Shown one piece after another: positions 31,784 through 40,857 of a stretch of DNA of 64,000 nucleotides; positions within the stretch are counted from its first letter, which is position 1, and the number at the start of each line of letters is the position of its first letter. Position numbers and translations under genes: made by a program. The DNA is from Microbacter sp. GSS18. Its GTDB lineage: Bacteria; Actinomycetota; Actinomycetes; Actinomycetales; Microbacteriaceae. The stretch spans positions 372,001 to 436,000 of the forward strand of contig CP119753.1 of the NCBI GenBank assembly GCA_029319145.1, given 5' to 3'. Below the pieces are notes generated by a model, which had not been told where the DNA came from, searched no databases, and saw nothing but the letters and a program-made list of their open reading frames with translations.

Positions 31784-32563
31784 TCAGGCGCTCGCCGGCG
31801 CCACGTGGTCGAGGATGCGCGGCCACACTGCGCCGATCGCGAGCCCGGCGGCATCGGGCACGCGCACCACGCGAGCGCCGCGGATGCGCCGTCGCAGGCG
31901 TGCGCCGTCGACCGCTGCCGACACCAGCGGATGACCGCTGCCGTACAGCAGCACCGTGTCGGCGTCGATCCGCCGCAGGGTCTGGGCCCAGTCGCGGCTG
32001 CGCAACGCGCTGCGGTCGAACGAGAAGCCTGCGCCGTGGCCGAGCGCGGCGTCGGCGAGCATCCGCTCGACGCGACGACCGAGTCCGGCGTTCACCGACA
32101 GCGACGGCTCGTCCGGTCGGATGCACAGGTCCGCGGGGTCGTACGGTGTCGCGACGTCGCCGGGGCGGATGCTCGCCGGGGTGTCGACGAGCGCGAGGCG
32201 ATCGACGAGGTCCGGATGCCGCCCCGCCAGGGCGGCGGCCGCGTGCCCCCCGACGCCCCACCCCACGACGCCGACCGTCGCGCCGGCTCCGACGGCGCGC
32301 CGCAGATGCCGGGCGACGTCGTCCGCGTGACGGCCGAAGGTCGCCAGTTCGCCCAGCGCGATCGGCTCGGATCCGCCGTAGCCGGGGCGGTCCACGGTGA
32401 CGATCCGCACGCCCGAGCGGCGGGTTTCGAGCGGATCCGGGTCGAAGCCCGCGGCGCCGGGCATCGGCGTGAACAGGGCGATCGTGCGCGGCGCCGCGGG
32501 ATCGCCGAGCACCGTGACGCCCAGTCGGCGTCCCGATGCGGAGACGACGTGTCGGTCGGTCAT
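31784..32563 (-). CDS. Alpha/beta-hydrolase fold protein without catalytic triad
   Basis: A 259-residue alpha/beta hydrolase homologue (TVDRPGYGGS, oxyanion strand TIALFTPMPGA). The nucleophile elbow, normally GxSxGG, reads GWGVGG with Gly103 in place of Ser. The acid position (LLYGSGHPLVS, usually GxxDPLV) holds His, and the C-terminal His region (PDAAGLAIGAVWPRILDHV, usually GHL) holds Gly. All three triad residues therefore look absent, so hydrolysis is unlikely; a binding or sensing role is possible. It lies 17 bp after the antiporter start region on the same strand as its neighbour. Confidence 0.8.
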   Translation of the reverse strand: MTDRHVVSASGRRLGVTVLGDPAAPRTIALFTPMPGAAGFDPDPLETRRSGVRIVTVDRPGYGGSEPIALGELATFGRHADDVARHLRRAVGAGATVGVVGWGVGGHAAAALAGRHPDLVDRLALVDTPASIRPGDVATPYDPADLCIRPDEPSLSVNAGLGRRVERMLADAALGHGAGFSFDRSALRSRDWAQTLRRIDADTVLLYGSGHPLVSAAVDGARLRRRIRGARVVRVPDAAGLAIGAVWPRILDHVAPASA

Positions 32564-32579
32564 CGTGTCCTCCTGGATG

Positions 32580-33767
32580 TCAGCGGGTGTCGGCGTGCTC
32601 GGCTTCGCGGTCGCGCTGCTCCATGCGGGCGAACCAGCGGGCGATGGGCACGTCGGTGGACGAGTGGGCGATGATCGACAGCGAGATCACGACCACGATG
32701 ATGTGGAAGAGGTGCTCGGCGTCCACGATGCCGCTCTCGAGCACGAGCAGGCCGTACAGCACCGACGCGAACCCCTTGGGTCCGAACCACGCGGCGGTGG
32801 CCTTCTCCTCCCAGGGGAGCTTGCTGCCCAGCAGCGCGATCCACACCGCGAGCGGTCGCGCGAGCACGAGCGCGAGGACGGCGTAGACGTAGCCCAGCGC
32901 CGGGACGTCCGCGAGGACGGCGGGCGAGATGACAGCGCCGAAGACGAACAGCGCCAGGAGCTTCACGATCTCGGCCACGTAGTCGCCGAACTCGATGAAC
33001 GCGTCCCGCACCGCGGGCATCGTGCTCGCGATCGTCATGCCCGCCGAGAAGGCGGCGAGGTACGGGTTCGCGCCGGTGAGGTGCGCGATGCCGTAGATGA
33101 GGCATCCGATCGCCACGGGCGTCAGCGCCGCGTAGAGCGGAGTGGACGGGAGGAAGCGGATGCGGACGAGCATCGCGACCAGCAGCGGGATGCCGATGCC
33201 CAGGACGATGCCGCCGACCAGTTCGAGGGCGAGCACGCCGAAGTCCGTCTGCTCGCCGCTGAGGATCGTGAGGAAGACCAGCACGATCGGCAGCGCCAGG
33301 CCGTCGTTGAGGCCGGATTCGACGCTGAGCAGGTGCCGGACGCGACCGGGGATCTCGCCGCGTCCCACGATGGCGCTCGAGAGGACGGGGTCGGTCGGCG
33401 CCAGCACGGCCGCGATCAGCAGGGCCTGAGGCCAGGACAGCTGCAGCAGCACGACGCCGAGGACGGCCGTGATCGCGAACGTCAGCGGCATCCCGAGCAG
33501 GAGCGCGCGTCCCGGCAGACGCCACGCGCGCGTGAGGTCGCGCACCGCGATGCGCTGGCCGTCGGTGAAGAGCACCACGAACAGCGCGAGCTCCGCGATG
33601 AGGCTCACCGAGGAATCGCCCGCAGAGATCGGGATCACGTCGGTGACGCCGCTGCCGAGGATGAAGCCGGCGAGGAGGAAGAGCACCGCCGTCGAGAGCA
33701 CCGTCCGGTGCGCGATCCCCGAGATGAGGATCGCCAGCAGCAGGACGGCGCCGAACGCGATGGTCAC
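32580..33767 (-). CDS. Cation:proton antiporter (CPA1/NhaP type)
   Basis: A 395-residue polytopic antiporter with about twelve spans. Conserved ion-binding segments are APTDPVLSSAIVG and ESGLNDGLALPIVL (the ND of the CPA1 family), plus FSAGMTIAST. Probably exchanges Na+ or K+ for H+ in pH and salt homeostasis. The GTG start follows TAGTGT by seven bases, a leaderless layout. The hydrolase gene follows 16 bp after it. Confidence 0.92.
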   Translation of the reverse strand: MTIAFGAVLLLAILISGIAHRTVLSTAVLFLLAGFILGSGVTDVIPISAGDSSVSLIAELALFVVLFTDGQRIAVRDLTRAWRLPGRALLLGMPLTFAITAVLGVVLLQLSWPQALLIAAVLAPTDPVLSSAIVGRGEIPGRVRHLLSVESGLNDGLALPIVLVFLTILSGEQTDFGVLALELVGGIVLGIGIPLLVAMLVRIRFLPSTPLYAALTPVAIGCLIYGIAHLTGANPYLAAFSAGMTIASTMPAVRDAFIEFGDYVAEIVKLLALFVFGAVISPAVLADVPALGYVYAVLALVLARPLAVWIALLGSKLPWEEKATAAWFGPKGFASVLYGLLVLESGIVDAEHLFHIIVVVISLSIIAHSSTDVPIARWFARMEQRDREAEHADTR

Positions 33768-33774
33768 GGTCGCG

Positions 33775-33780
33775 ACACTA
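33775..33780 (-). promoter_or_regulatory. -10 element of leaderless antiporter gene
   Basis: Minus-strand TAGTGT, seven bases, then GTG at 33767. It overlaps the stop of the upstream GT2 gene. Confidence 0.5.
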
Positions 33781-34626
33781 GCGCGCCCGGCGCGCCCTCC
33801 GCGCCTTCGCGCGCAGGATGCGCACGATCAGCCGTCCGGCGACGGCGGCTTTCGTCCGCGGCGACGCGGAGCTGCCGAGCACCTCGTCGATCCCGGACCT
33901 CAGCAGGTTCGCCCGCTGCACGGGGTCGTGGGGCCAGCTCTTGCTGAGGCTGCGCTTCGTGTAGTGCTTGTGGCACAGCACCTCGGGGACGCGCACGAAA
34001 CCGCCCAGCAGGGACAGGTGAAGCAGCCACGTCCAGTCGGCCGAGTACTCGCCGCTGCGGTTGCGGTGGATGCCGCCGGTCCGCTCGTAGGCCGACGTGC
34101 GGAACAGGCCGCGGTTGGGCACCCACCAGTCGTAGGGGCGGCGCGCCATCACGATGCCCCGATCGGCAGCCGACGACATCCCCTCCAGCTCGTCGAAGGC
34201 CCGCGTCTCGACGGTTCCGTCGACATCGGTCACCGTCATGTCGCTGAACGACAGGATCGCCGATTCGTCGGCGATGAGCGCGTCGGCGAGCCGTTCGACG
34301 TACGTCGGATCGACGACGTCGTCGTGGAACGCGAAGAAGCTGAAGGTCCCCGTCGCGCGGCTCATCAGATCGTTCGAGTTGCCGAGCCACCCCAGATTCG
34401 CGCTCCGGCGCACGATCCGGACATCGTCCCGCTCGGCGGCGAAGTCCTCGATGATCTGCGGCGTGGCATCCGTGGAGCCATCGTCGCCGATGAGGATCTC
34501 CAGCGCGGGCCATGTCTGGGCTGCGAGGCTCTCGAGCGTGCGCCCGACGGTCTCGGCGCCGTTGTAGGTGGGGACGATCGCGGTCACGAGCGGATGCGTC
34601 GCACCGGCGGGCTCGGGCGTCGTCAT
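33778..34626 (-). CDS. Family 2 glycosyltransferase
   Basis: A 282-residue GT-A glycosyltransferase: VTAIVPTYNGAETVGRTLES at the start, LIGDDGSTDAT, NLGWLGNSNDLM, FFAFHDDVVDPTY (metal-binding DxD-like) and SADWTWLL. No membrane span, so cytoplasmic or peripheral. Third gene of a coupled operon (cupin, FAD oxidoreductase, GT2) whose overlaps are four bases each; it probably transfers a modified sugar to an envelope glycan or glycolipid. Confidence 0.92.
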   Translation of the reverse strand: MTTPEPAGATHPLVTAIVPTYNGAETVGRTLESLAAQTWPALEILIGDDGSTDATPQIIEDFAAERDDVRIVRRSANLGWLGNSNDLMSRATGTFSFFAFHDDVVDPTYVERLADALIADESAILSFSDMTVTDVDGTVETRAFDELEGMSSAADRGIVMARRPYDWWVPNRGLFRTSAYERTGGIHRNRSGEYSADWTWLLHLSLLGGFVRVPEVLCHKHYTKRSLSKSWPHDPVQRANLLRSGIDEVLGSSASPRTKAAVAGRLIVRILRAKARRARRAR

Positions 34627-35837
34627 CTCAGCTCCATGATCTCGTCGGCGAGCCGGCGGGCCGTCCAGGGCGCGGTCGAGTACTTGCCGGTGTCCACCGA
34701 CCAGTACGGTCCCCGGCGCGCGACGCCGTACCGGTCGCGACGGTGCAGGCCAGACCGGGGGTCGGCGAGGGAGCCGACGCCCTCGGCGAACACGTGACCG
34801 CCGCCGACGCGGATCTCCTCGGCGGAGTCGATGACGTCGCCGATCCAGGGCAGCACCGTCTCGAGTCCGGCCCGCACCTCGTCGATGAAAGCGTCGCGCG
34901 CCGGTCCGACCGGCAGGGCCGGCTCGGCGAGCGCCACGTCGAATCCCTGGGCGACGAGGCCCGCCGTGTACCACGACAGGTAGAAGGATGTGCCGTCGTA
35001 GTTCTTCACGTCGCCGAAGGGGCCGATCGCGACGACGGCGCTCGGCGTGTCCAGCGGCGCCGAGGTCCGTGCGAACAGCGACCAGCGCACACGATGGGTC
35101 CAGGTCGGCGGCAACGCGAGACCGGCGTCCTGGTCGACGGCGAGACGGCCGCCCCACAGCGCGTTGACGACGACGTCGAAGCGCTCGGCGAAGCCGTCGC
35201 CCCGGACCGTCGCCCTGCCGCCGTCATCGTCGATGTCGACGCCGGACACGGTGACCCCGGGGACGAAGGCGACGGCGTCGTCCGCCAGCACGCGGTCGGC
35301 GAGGCGATCGGCGATCCAGCCGGTGTCCACCGAGCGCTCGGGGACGCGGAATCCCGCCGTGATGCGCGAGGAGGCGACGGCGGCGAGCTCGGCCGGGCCG
35401 AGCCGCTCGCTGCGCGCGGCCGACGCGTCCACGAGGTACCGACGGGCGTCCGGATGCTGCCGCACGAGCGCGCTCACCGCGTCGAAGTGGGCGCCGACGG
35501 CGTCGGCGGCGACGACGGAGTCGCGGTCGATCAGATACAGGTCGTCCGCCGGCGTGATGTGCGGCTCGAGGTCGGCGTCGAGAAGGTCCGACATGATCGG
35601 CGCGAAGGCCAGCCCCCCGGGAAGGACGTGCCGCGCGGTGCGCAGCGTCGGGTCGGCGCCGTAGAGGTAGCCCAAGTGGATCTTGCCCTCGTTGAAGCGG
35701 CTCGCCTCCGCCATCGGCGACGGGCGCCGATCGATCACGGTCACGTCCGCGCCGCGTCGCGCGAGCTCGACGGCGAGACAGGAGCCGGTGATCCCCGCCC
35801 CGAGAACCGCGACGCGCCGGGTTCCCGTCGCGCTCAC
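34623..35837 (-). CDS. FAD-dependent oxidoreductase (DAO-like)
   Basis: A 404-residue flavoprotein. The Rossmann dinucleotide motif VAVLGAGITGSCLAVELARRG with VIDRRPSP lies at the N-terminus; EASRFNEGKIHLGYLYG follows; near the C-terminus is DTGKYSTAPWTARRLAD. These fit the D-amino-acid-oxidase (DAO) family, with the HLGY segment common in homologues placed in polysaccharide clusters. GTG start overlapping the cupin gene (GTGA). Reaction unknown; sugar oxidation is inferred from neighbours. Confidence 0.88.
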   Translation of the reverse strand: MSATGTRRVAVLGAGITGSCLAVELARRGADVTVIDRRPSPMAEASRFNEGKIHLGYLYGADPTLRTARHVLPGGLAFAPIMSDLLDADLEPHITPADDLYLIDRDSVVAADAVGAHFDAVSALVRQHPDARRYLVDASAARSERLGPAELAAVASSRITAGFRVPERSVDTGWIADRLADRVLADDAVAFVPGVTVSGVDIDDDGGRATVRGDGFAERFDVVVNALWGGRLAVDQDAGLALPPTWTHRVRWSLFARTSAPLDTPSAVVAIGPFGDVKNYDGTSFYLSWYTAGLVAQGFDVALAEPALPVGPARDAFIDEVRAGLETVLPWIGDVIDSAEEIRVGGGHVFAEGVGSLADPRSGLHRRDRYGVARRGPYWSVDTGKYSTAPWTARRLADEIMELR

Positions 35838-36250
35838 GGCGCGGGCTCGGGGTCGAGCGTGTAGTCGGTCGGGTCGTACGGACCGTCGCACAGCACCGCC
35901 AGCGCGCTGCCCGGTCCCAGGTATCGCTGGCGTGCCCACACGCCCGGCTCCAGCGCGAGAGCCCGCCCGTCGTCGGGCAGCGTCACGCTCGCCGCGCGTC
36001 CGTGGGTCACGACGTCGACCGCGACGCGACCGCTCGCGAGCATCAGCACCTGCCGCCCCCGAACGTGGGCGTGCCCGCCGCGCTCGGCACCGGGCTCTCC
36101 GGCGACGACGAACACGCGCGCGATGTCGAAGCCGACGTCGCGCGCCTCCGCGCTGGTCAGTGCGCCGCGGTCGTCCAGGAAGGTCGGCACGTCGATGATC
36201 CGGACGCATTCCTCACAGGGGCCGTCGGCGGTCGCATCCGGGACATGCAT
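35834..36250 (-). CDS. FdtA/QdtA-like cupin (WxcM-like) protein
   Basis: A 138-residue cupin. The motif RGGHAHVRGRQVLMLASGRV contains the His pair used by FdtA/QdtA 3,4-ketoisomerases of dTDP-4-keto-6-deoxyglucose, and PGVWARQRYL and AVLCDGPYDPTDY follow. The family gives dTDP-sugars such as Fuc3NAc or Qui3NAc precursors, but no aminotransferase or acetyltransferase partner is adjacent here. Leaderless ATG, six bases after TAGGCT. First gene of its operon. Confidence 0.88.
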   Translation of the reverse strand: MHVPDATADGPCEECVRIIDVPTFLDDRGALTSAEARDVGFDIARVFVVAGEPGAERGGHAHVRGRQVLMLASGRVAVDVVTHGRAASVTLPDDGRALALEPGVWARQRYLGPGSALAVLCDGPYDPTDYTLDPEPAP

Positions 36251-36256
36251 GGCGCG

Positions 36257-36262
36257 AGCCTA
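36257..36262 (-). promoter_or_regulatory. -10 element of the cupin/FAD/GT2 operon
   Basis: Minus-strand TAGGCT followed by six bases and ATG at 36250. Confidence 0.5.
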
Positions 36263-36265
36263 CCG

Positions 36266-38407
36266 TCAGCGGTGCTTCCGGTCGGCAGCGGAGGTCAGGA
36301 TCACCAGCTCCTGCGTCGCGCGCGTCATCGACACGTACCTGTCCACGGTGCCGCCGACGCCCGCCCCGAAGGCGTCCGGATCGACCAGCACGACCAGATC
36401 GAACTCGAGGCCCTTCGCCGTCACGGGCGTGAGCGAGCGCACGCGCGGCAGTCCGGCGAACGCGTCGTCCCCGATGACGCACGCGAGCCCGTCGGGGTGG
36501 TCGCGCAGCCACGCCTCGAGCACCGCGTCTCGATCCTCGCGGGCGCCGCACCGCACCGGCACCCCGCCGGAGCGGATCGATCGGGGGACGCTGGCGTCGG
36601 GGATCGCCGCCCGGATGACGGGGGCCGCGGCGTCCATGATCTCGGTGGGTGTCCGATAGTTCACCCGAAGCGTCGACTCGCGCACGTGCGAGAGCCCCAC
36701 ACGTCCCAGTCGTGCCGGCCAGGACTCGGTGAAGCCGTGTCGAGCCTGTGCGCGGTCCCCGACGATCGTGAAGCTGCGCGACGGGCATCGTGCGACGAGC
36801 ATGCGCCATTGCGCGTCGGTGAGCTCCTGCGCCTCGTCGACGATCACGTGGGCGAACGGGCCCTCGAGCGGATCGGCGTCGGCATCGGGCACGACGGCCT
36901 CGTCCACCAGGCTGTTGCGCAGATCATCGCCGTCCATCCACCGCAGCACGGCCACCGACCGGCTGAGCTGCTCGACGACGTCTCCCATGTAGGCGCGCTC
37001 GGCGGCCAGCGCGGCCTCCCGGCGACGGCGGCGGGCCGACGCCGCGGGGTCGCCCAGACGGCGGCGCGCGGCGTCCAGCAGCGGCAGATCCGCGTCTGTC
37101 CACGCCGAGCCCTCGGCGCGCCGCAGCCGCTGCACGTCGTCCGGGCCGAGCCACGGGGCGCAGCGGCGCAGGTAGGCCGGGACGGCCCACAGGTCCGCGA
37201 CGAGGACGGATGCCTCCACGAGCGGCCACGCGCGCGTGAAGGTGCGCGTGAGCTCCTCGTCGCGCGCGAGCGCGCGCCGTACCTGGTGCAGCGGCGCGTC
37301 GTCGTCGACCTGGTCGAGCAGGATCTCGAGGATGCGTTCCCACACCTGGTCGCGCGCTTCGTTGTGCGACATGCCCGGTTCGGCCGACCCGAACGCCTCG
37401 TCCCAGTCGTCGGGTGTGAGCACGACCTCTCCCCAGCCGCTGTCGAGCACGAGGGCGTGTGTGGGGGGCTCCTCGTAGAGGGCGACGGCCGGCTCGATCG
37501 CATCGACCATGCGCGCGTCCGCCTTCAGGCGAGCGGTGTCGGCATCCCGCTCCGGAACCGCGCCGCGGCCCTCGGCGACGAGGTCGCGCACGGTGCACGT
37601 GCGCACGCCCTCCTCGCCGAGACTCGGCAGGACGTCCGCGACATAGGCGAGGTACGGCTCGTGCGGCCCCACGAACAGGACTCCGCCGCGGCCTGCGGCC
37701 AGATGCGGATCGGCGTACAGAAGATAGGCGGCGCGGTGGAGCGCCACCACCGTCTTGCCGGTTCCGGGTCCGCCCTCGACGACGAGGGCGCCGTCCGAGC
37801 CCGCGCGGACGATGGCGTCCTGATCGGCCTGGATGGTGCTCAGCACGTCTCGCATGCGCGCCGACCGGCTCGCCCCGAGGCTCGCGATGAAGGCGGACTC
37901 GGCGTCGAGCGCGGCGTCGGTCTCGAGCCCCTCGGCGGTGAAGACCTCGTCCCAGTAGTCGCGGACGCGCCCGCCGCTCCAGCGGTAGCGGCGGCGGCTG
38001 AGCAGCCCCATCGGGTTCGAGTAGGTCGCGGCGAAGTACGGCTCCGCCGCGGGCGTTCGCCAGTCGACGAGGAGCTGCCCGCCTTCGTCGTCGGTCAGGC
38101 CGAACCGGCCGATGTACAGCGGTTCGCCGATGTCGGGCACGATCCGCCCCAGGCACAGGTCGAGTCCGAATCTGCGCAGCATCCGCAGTCTCGCCGACAG
38201 CTGATGGATCTCGAGGTCGCGCTCCAGCGCGTGCTGCCCCGCACCGCCCGGCGCGCGCCGGAGGGCGTCCAGTCGCGCCGCGAGTGCGTCGGACTGACGG
38301 TCCAGCGCGTCGGCGATCGCGGCGAACCGCCGTGCATCGGCCTCGATCATGGTCGGGGCCGCCTTCGCCGTCTGCTCCGGGGGCAACTCGAATACGGTGG
38401 GGGTCAT
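36266..38407 (-). CDS. helR: RNA polymerase recycling motor ATPase HelR
   Basis: A 713-residue SF1 (UvrD-like) ATPase of the HelD/HelR class, which binds RNA polymerase, removes stalled complexes and, for HelR, displaces rifamycins. The N-terminal coiled coil (about 20-85), GRIVPDIGEPLYIGRFGL, and Walker A GGPGTGKTVVALHR (K218) are clear; Walker B is IVDEAQELTDAQW, and later motifs GDRAQARHGF, NYRTPTEIMD, TAKGLEFDLVVLVDP and YVSMTRATQELVIL follow. An RAE lies 75 bp upstream, so rifamycin induction is predicted. Confidence 0.93.
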   Translation of the reverse strand: MTPTVFELPPEQTAKAAPTMIEADARRFAAIADALDRQSDALAARLDALRRAPGGAGQHALERDLEIHQLSARLRMLRRFGLDLCLGRIVPDIGEPLYIGRFGLTDDEGGQLLVDWRTPAAEPYFAATYSNPMGLLSRRRYRWSGGRVRDYWDEVFTAEGLETDAALDAESAFIASLGASRSARMRDVLSTIQADQDAIVRAGSDGALVVEGGPGTGKTVVALHRAAYLLYADPHLAAGRGGVLFVGPHEPYLAYVADVLPSLGEEGVRTCTVRDLVAEGRGAVPERDADTARLKADARMVDAIEPAVALYEEPPTHALVLDSGWGEVVLTPDDWDEAFGSAEPGMSHNEARDQVWERILEILLDQVDDDAPLHQVRRALARDEELTRTFTRAWPLVEASVLVADLWAVPAYLRRCAPWLGPDDVQRLRRAEGSAWTDADLPLLDAARRRLGDPAASARRRRREAALAAERAYMGDVVEQLSRSVAVLRWMDGDDLRNSLVDEAVVPDADADPLEGPFAHVIVDEAQELTDAQWRMLVARCPSRSFTIVGDRAQARHGFTESWPARLGRVGLSHVRESTLRVNYRTPTEIMDAAAPVIRAAIPDASVPRSIRSGGVPVRCGAREDRDAVLEAWLRDHPDGLACVIGDDAFAGLPRVRSLTPVTAKGLEFDLVVLVDPDAFGAGVGGTVDRYVSMTRATQELVILTSAADRKHR

Positions 38408-38481
38408 TCGTCTCCGGTCTTGTCACGCGATGCCGCGGCGTGCGCGATTCGCTTCGCGACCAGCGATTATTCACCCCACCT

Positions 38482-38502
38482 GGGGTCTTGCCGCAAGCCC
38501 CC
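38482..38502 (-). promoter_or_regulatory. Rifamycin-associated element (RAE) upstream of helR
   Basis: On the minus strand the site reads GGGG-G-CTTGC-G-GCAAG-A-CCCC, an 11-bp palindromic core CTTGC(N)GCAAG bracketed by G and C runs. This matches the RAE known upstream of rifamycin-resistance genes (rph, helR, rox and others) in actinomycetes. A -10-like AATAAT follows about 10 bp downstream (38471-38466), as expected for a promoter-proximal RAE. Confidence 0.85.
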
Positions 38503-38529
38503 CTCCCTCCGGGATAATGGAAGGGGAGA

Positions 38530-40665
38530 TCAGTCGACGCTCTGCGGCTGCCCCGGCTGCGTCCCGCCGATCCGGAACGGGCGCATCATCTCGTTGTCCT
38601 CGTGCTCGACGATGTGGCAGTGCCACACGAACTGCCCGGGCTGATCGAAGGTCGCCTTCACCCGCGTCACCTGGCCGGGGTAGGCGATCACGGTGTCCTT
38701 GACGCCCGTCTCCCACGGCTCGGGCCCGACGGGGAGAGCGCCGGGGGCGACCTGAACGGTGTGCGCATCCTCGTCGACCAGGACGTCCTGACGCGACACG
38801 ACCTCGAAGGCGACCTCGTGGATGTGCATCGGGTGGGCGTCGCCGGTCGTGTTGTACAGCTCCCACACCTCGGTGTCGCCGACCTGGGGGTTCTCGGTGA
38901 CCTGGTCGGCCCACTTCTTCACGTGCCATTCCCCCGACGGGTCGTCGACGATGCCCAGGAGCGCCTCGAGAGGCCCTTCGGTCTCCCCGATGTCGGTTTC
39001 GCCCTCGCCCGCCCGCTCGATCAGGGCGAGCTTGCGGGTGGTGGTCGCAATCGGGAGCGGGGCGAGCGGTGGCAGCACGAGGTGCTCGGGCGGCGTCGTG
39101 TCGTCGAATCCGGTGGCGGGTCCGACGCGGAACTGCATGACCTGACCGGTATCCGCCGGGTCCGAGGGCTCGAAGTCGGCGCCCGGTTCTCCTCCGCCGA
39201 ACGGCTCGTCCGGGCCGACGTTGCCGAGCACGTAGTCGCCGGTGGGGACGGCCGTGAAGTCGACGATCAGGTCGGCGCGCTCGGCGAGCCCCATCAGGAG
39301 ACGGTTGCCGTGGTCGTCGGTGAGGTTCACGGGTTCGGAGAGGAACCCTCCCTCGTTGCCGATCGCCCACACCGTCACCCCGGGGATCTGAGCGAAGTCG
39401 AGGATGAGGAAGCGCGACTGGCAGCCGTTGAGGACGCGGAACCGGTAGCGCCGCTGCTCGACGTCCAGGTACGGCCACGTGTTGCCGTTGACGATGAGGG
39501 TGTTCCCGAAGAACTCGGGGTTCCAGATCGGCGAGAACGCCTCCTCGTCCTCTTCGGCGTCGCCGATGTACGGACCCGTGATGTCGTCGAAGAACGCGCG
39601 CGTGTCGGGGTAGAAGAGGCTGCCGTCGGCGTTGAACGAGCGGTCCTGGATCGCGAGGGCGATCTCACGGTACGGCTTGTTCGGCGGGAACTTGTCGTTC
39701 TCGCGGGGCGCGGGTCCGGGCAGGACCGCCACGCTGCCGTCGCGGCCGTCGGTCACGGCCTTGTCGCCGTGCGGTCCGCCGCGGATGATGTAAAAGCCCG
39801 CCGGCCCGGCGTACACGTTCAGCCGCGTCATCCCGAGCGCATGGTCGTGGTACCAGTCGGTCGACGCGCGACCGAGGTTCGGGTACTCGAAGACGGCGTA
39901 GCCGGTGCCCCAGTCGTAGTCGCCGTCGTTGAATTTCGCCTCGGCCTTGCCCCTGAAGAAGCCGTACCAGGTGCCCTCGGTCGCGTAGTCGGCGGGGATG
40001 CCGGTCGTCGCGTCCGGGAGGTACCAGGCCTCGGTGTAGCCGTCGCTCTCGTCGCCGACCCCGATTGCCCCGTGCACGTGGGTCACGATGGGGACGGGGC
40101 CGGTGTACGCGGGCGGCGTCTCTTCGAAGTGCGGGCGCGTGTCGCGGTCGTCTTCGCCGCCCGGGGGGTTGGCCCAGTGGAGCGTCGGGTCGACGGGCAG
40201 CAGGTGGGGGAGCGCGGCGCCGTTCGTGTCGACGAGGTCGTTGATCCACCTCACGCGCACGGGGCGGTCGTACGAGGCCTCGATCGTGAGCGACGGTGCG
40301 TTGTGCACGAGGAGCCCGTTCTTCTTCTCCGCCGCCACGGCTCCGTACCCCCACAGCGTCGTCGCGGGAAGCGAGGACGGCAGGACCTGCTGGTCGAACT
40401 GCCGCATCGAGATCTCGTAGTAGTCCGCCGGCTTGCCTCCCGGCATCCGGATCGTCCCCGCGCGCGGCATGACGGGCGGGATGAGCAGCGGCGTGACGTA
40501 CTTGGGGATGTCGCCCGGAGCGAGCGTGCCGCCCGGGACGGTCATATGGGAGACCGGGATGCGGAAAGGTCGCCCGCGGATCTGCCCGACAAGGACCAGC
40601 CCGGCGCCCGCGACCGTCGCTACGCGCAGGAAGTCTCTCCGTGATATCTGGATTCGAGTACCCAT
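38530..40665 (-). CDS. Tat-exported multicopper oxidase (CotA/bilirubin-oxidase-like)
   Basis: A 711-residue three-cupredoxin oxidase. A twin-arginine signal (SRRDFLRVATVAGAGLVLVG) starts near residue 9. Copper motifs are HVHG (type 2/3), WYHDHALG, HPMHIHEVAF and the type-1/3 segment HCHIVEHEDNEMM, with Met as axial ligand. Long acidic insertions (DAEEDEEAF) are present. Likely oxidises metal ions, phenolics or bilirubin-like substrates outside the cell. Start ATG 40665 is chosen at the Tat signal; the open frame continues upstream into a pseudogene remnant. Confidence 0.93.
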   Translation of the reverse strand: MGTRIQISRRDFLRVATVAGAGLVLVGQIRGRPFRIPVSHMTVPGGTLAPGDIPKYVTPLLIPPVMPRAGTIRMPGGKPADYYEISMRQFDQQVLPSSLPATTLWGYGAVAAEKKNGLLVHNAPSLTIEASYDRPVRVRWINDLVDTNGAALPHLLPVDPTLHWANPPGGEDDRDTRPHFEETPPAYTGPVPIVTHVHGAIGVGDESDGYTEAWYLPDATTGIPADYATEGTWYGFFRGKAEAKFNDGDYDWGTGYAVFEYPNLGRASTDWYHDHALGMTRLNVYAGPAGFYIIRGGPHGDKAVTDGRDGSVAVLPGPAPRENDKFPPNKPYREIALAIQDRSFNADGSLFYPDTRAFFDDITGPYIGDAEEDEEAFSPIWNPEFFGNTLIVNGNTWPYLDVEQRRYRFRVLNGCQSRFLILDFAQIPGVTVWAIGNEGGFLSEPVNLTDDHGNRLLMGLAERADLIVDFTAVPTGDYVLGNVGPDEPFGGGEPGADFEPSDPADTGQVMQFRVGPATGFDDTTPPEHLVLPPLAPLPIATTTRKLALIERAGEGETDIGETEGPLEALLGIVDDPSGEWHVKKWADQVTENPQVGDTEVWELYNTTGDAHPMHIHEVAFEVVSRQDVLVDEDAHTVQVAPGALPVGPEPWETGVKDTVIAYPGQVTRVKATFDQPGQFVWHCHIVEHEDNEMMRPFRIGGTQPGQPQSVD

Positions 40666-40857
40666 GATCACTTCCCCAGCCCGGGCACCGTCGCCCGGAG
40701 GCCGACGCCCGCCCCAGCGACGGGCGGCTACGGCGACATTCTCGCACCGCGAAGGGGCGTCCGGAACCCCCCGGCTGCGTGCACCCGGTACGGCGCACGC
40801 AGGCGGGGGACGTCGAGGACAGGGCGTGGCGAAGCCGCCGCGTCGGCGGTCTCGCCG

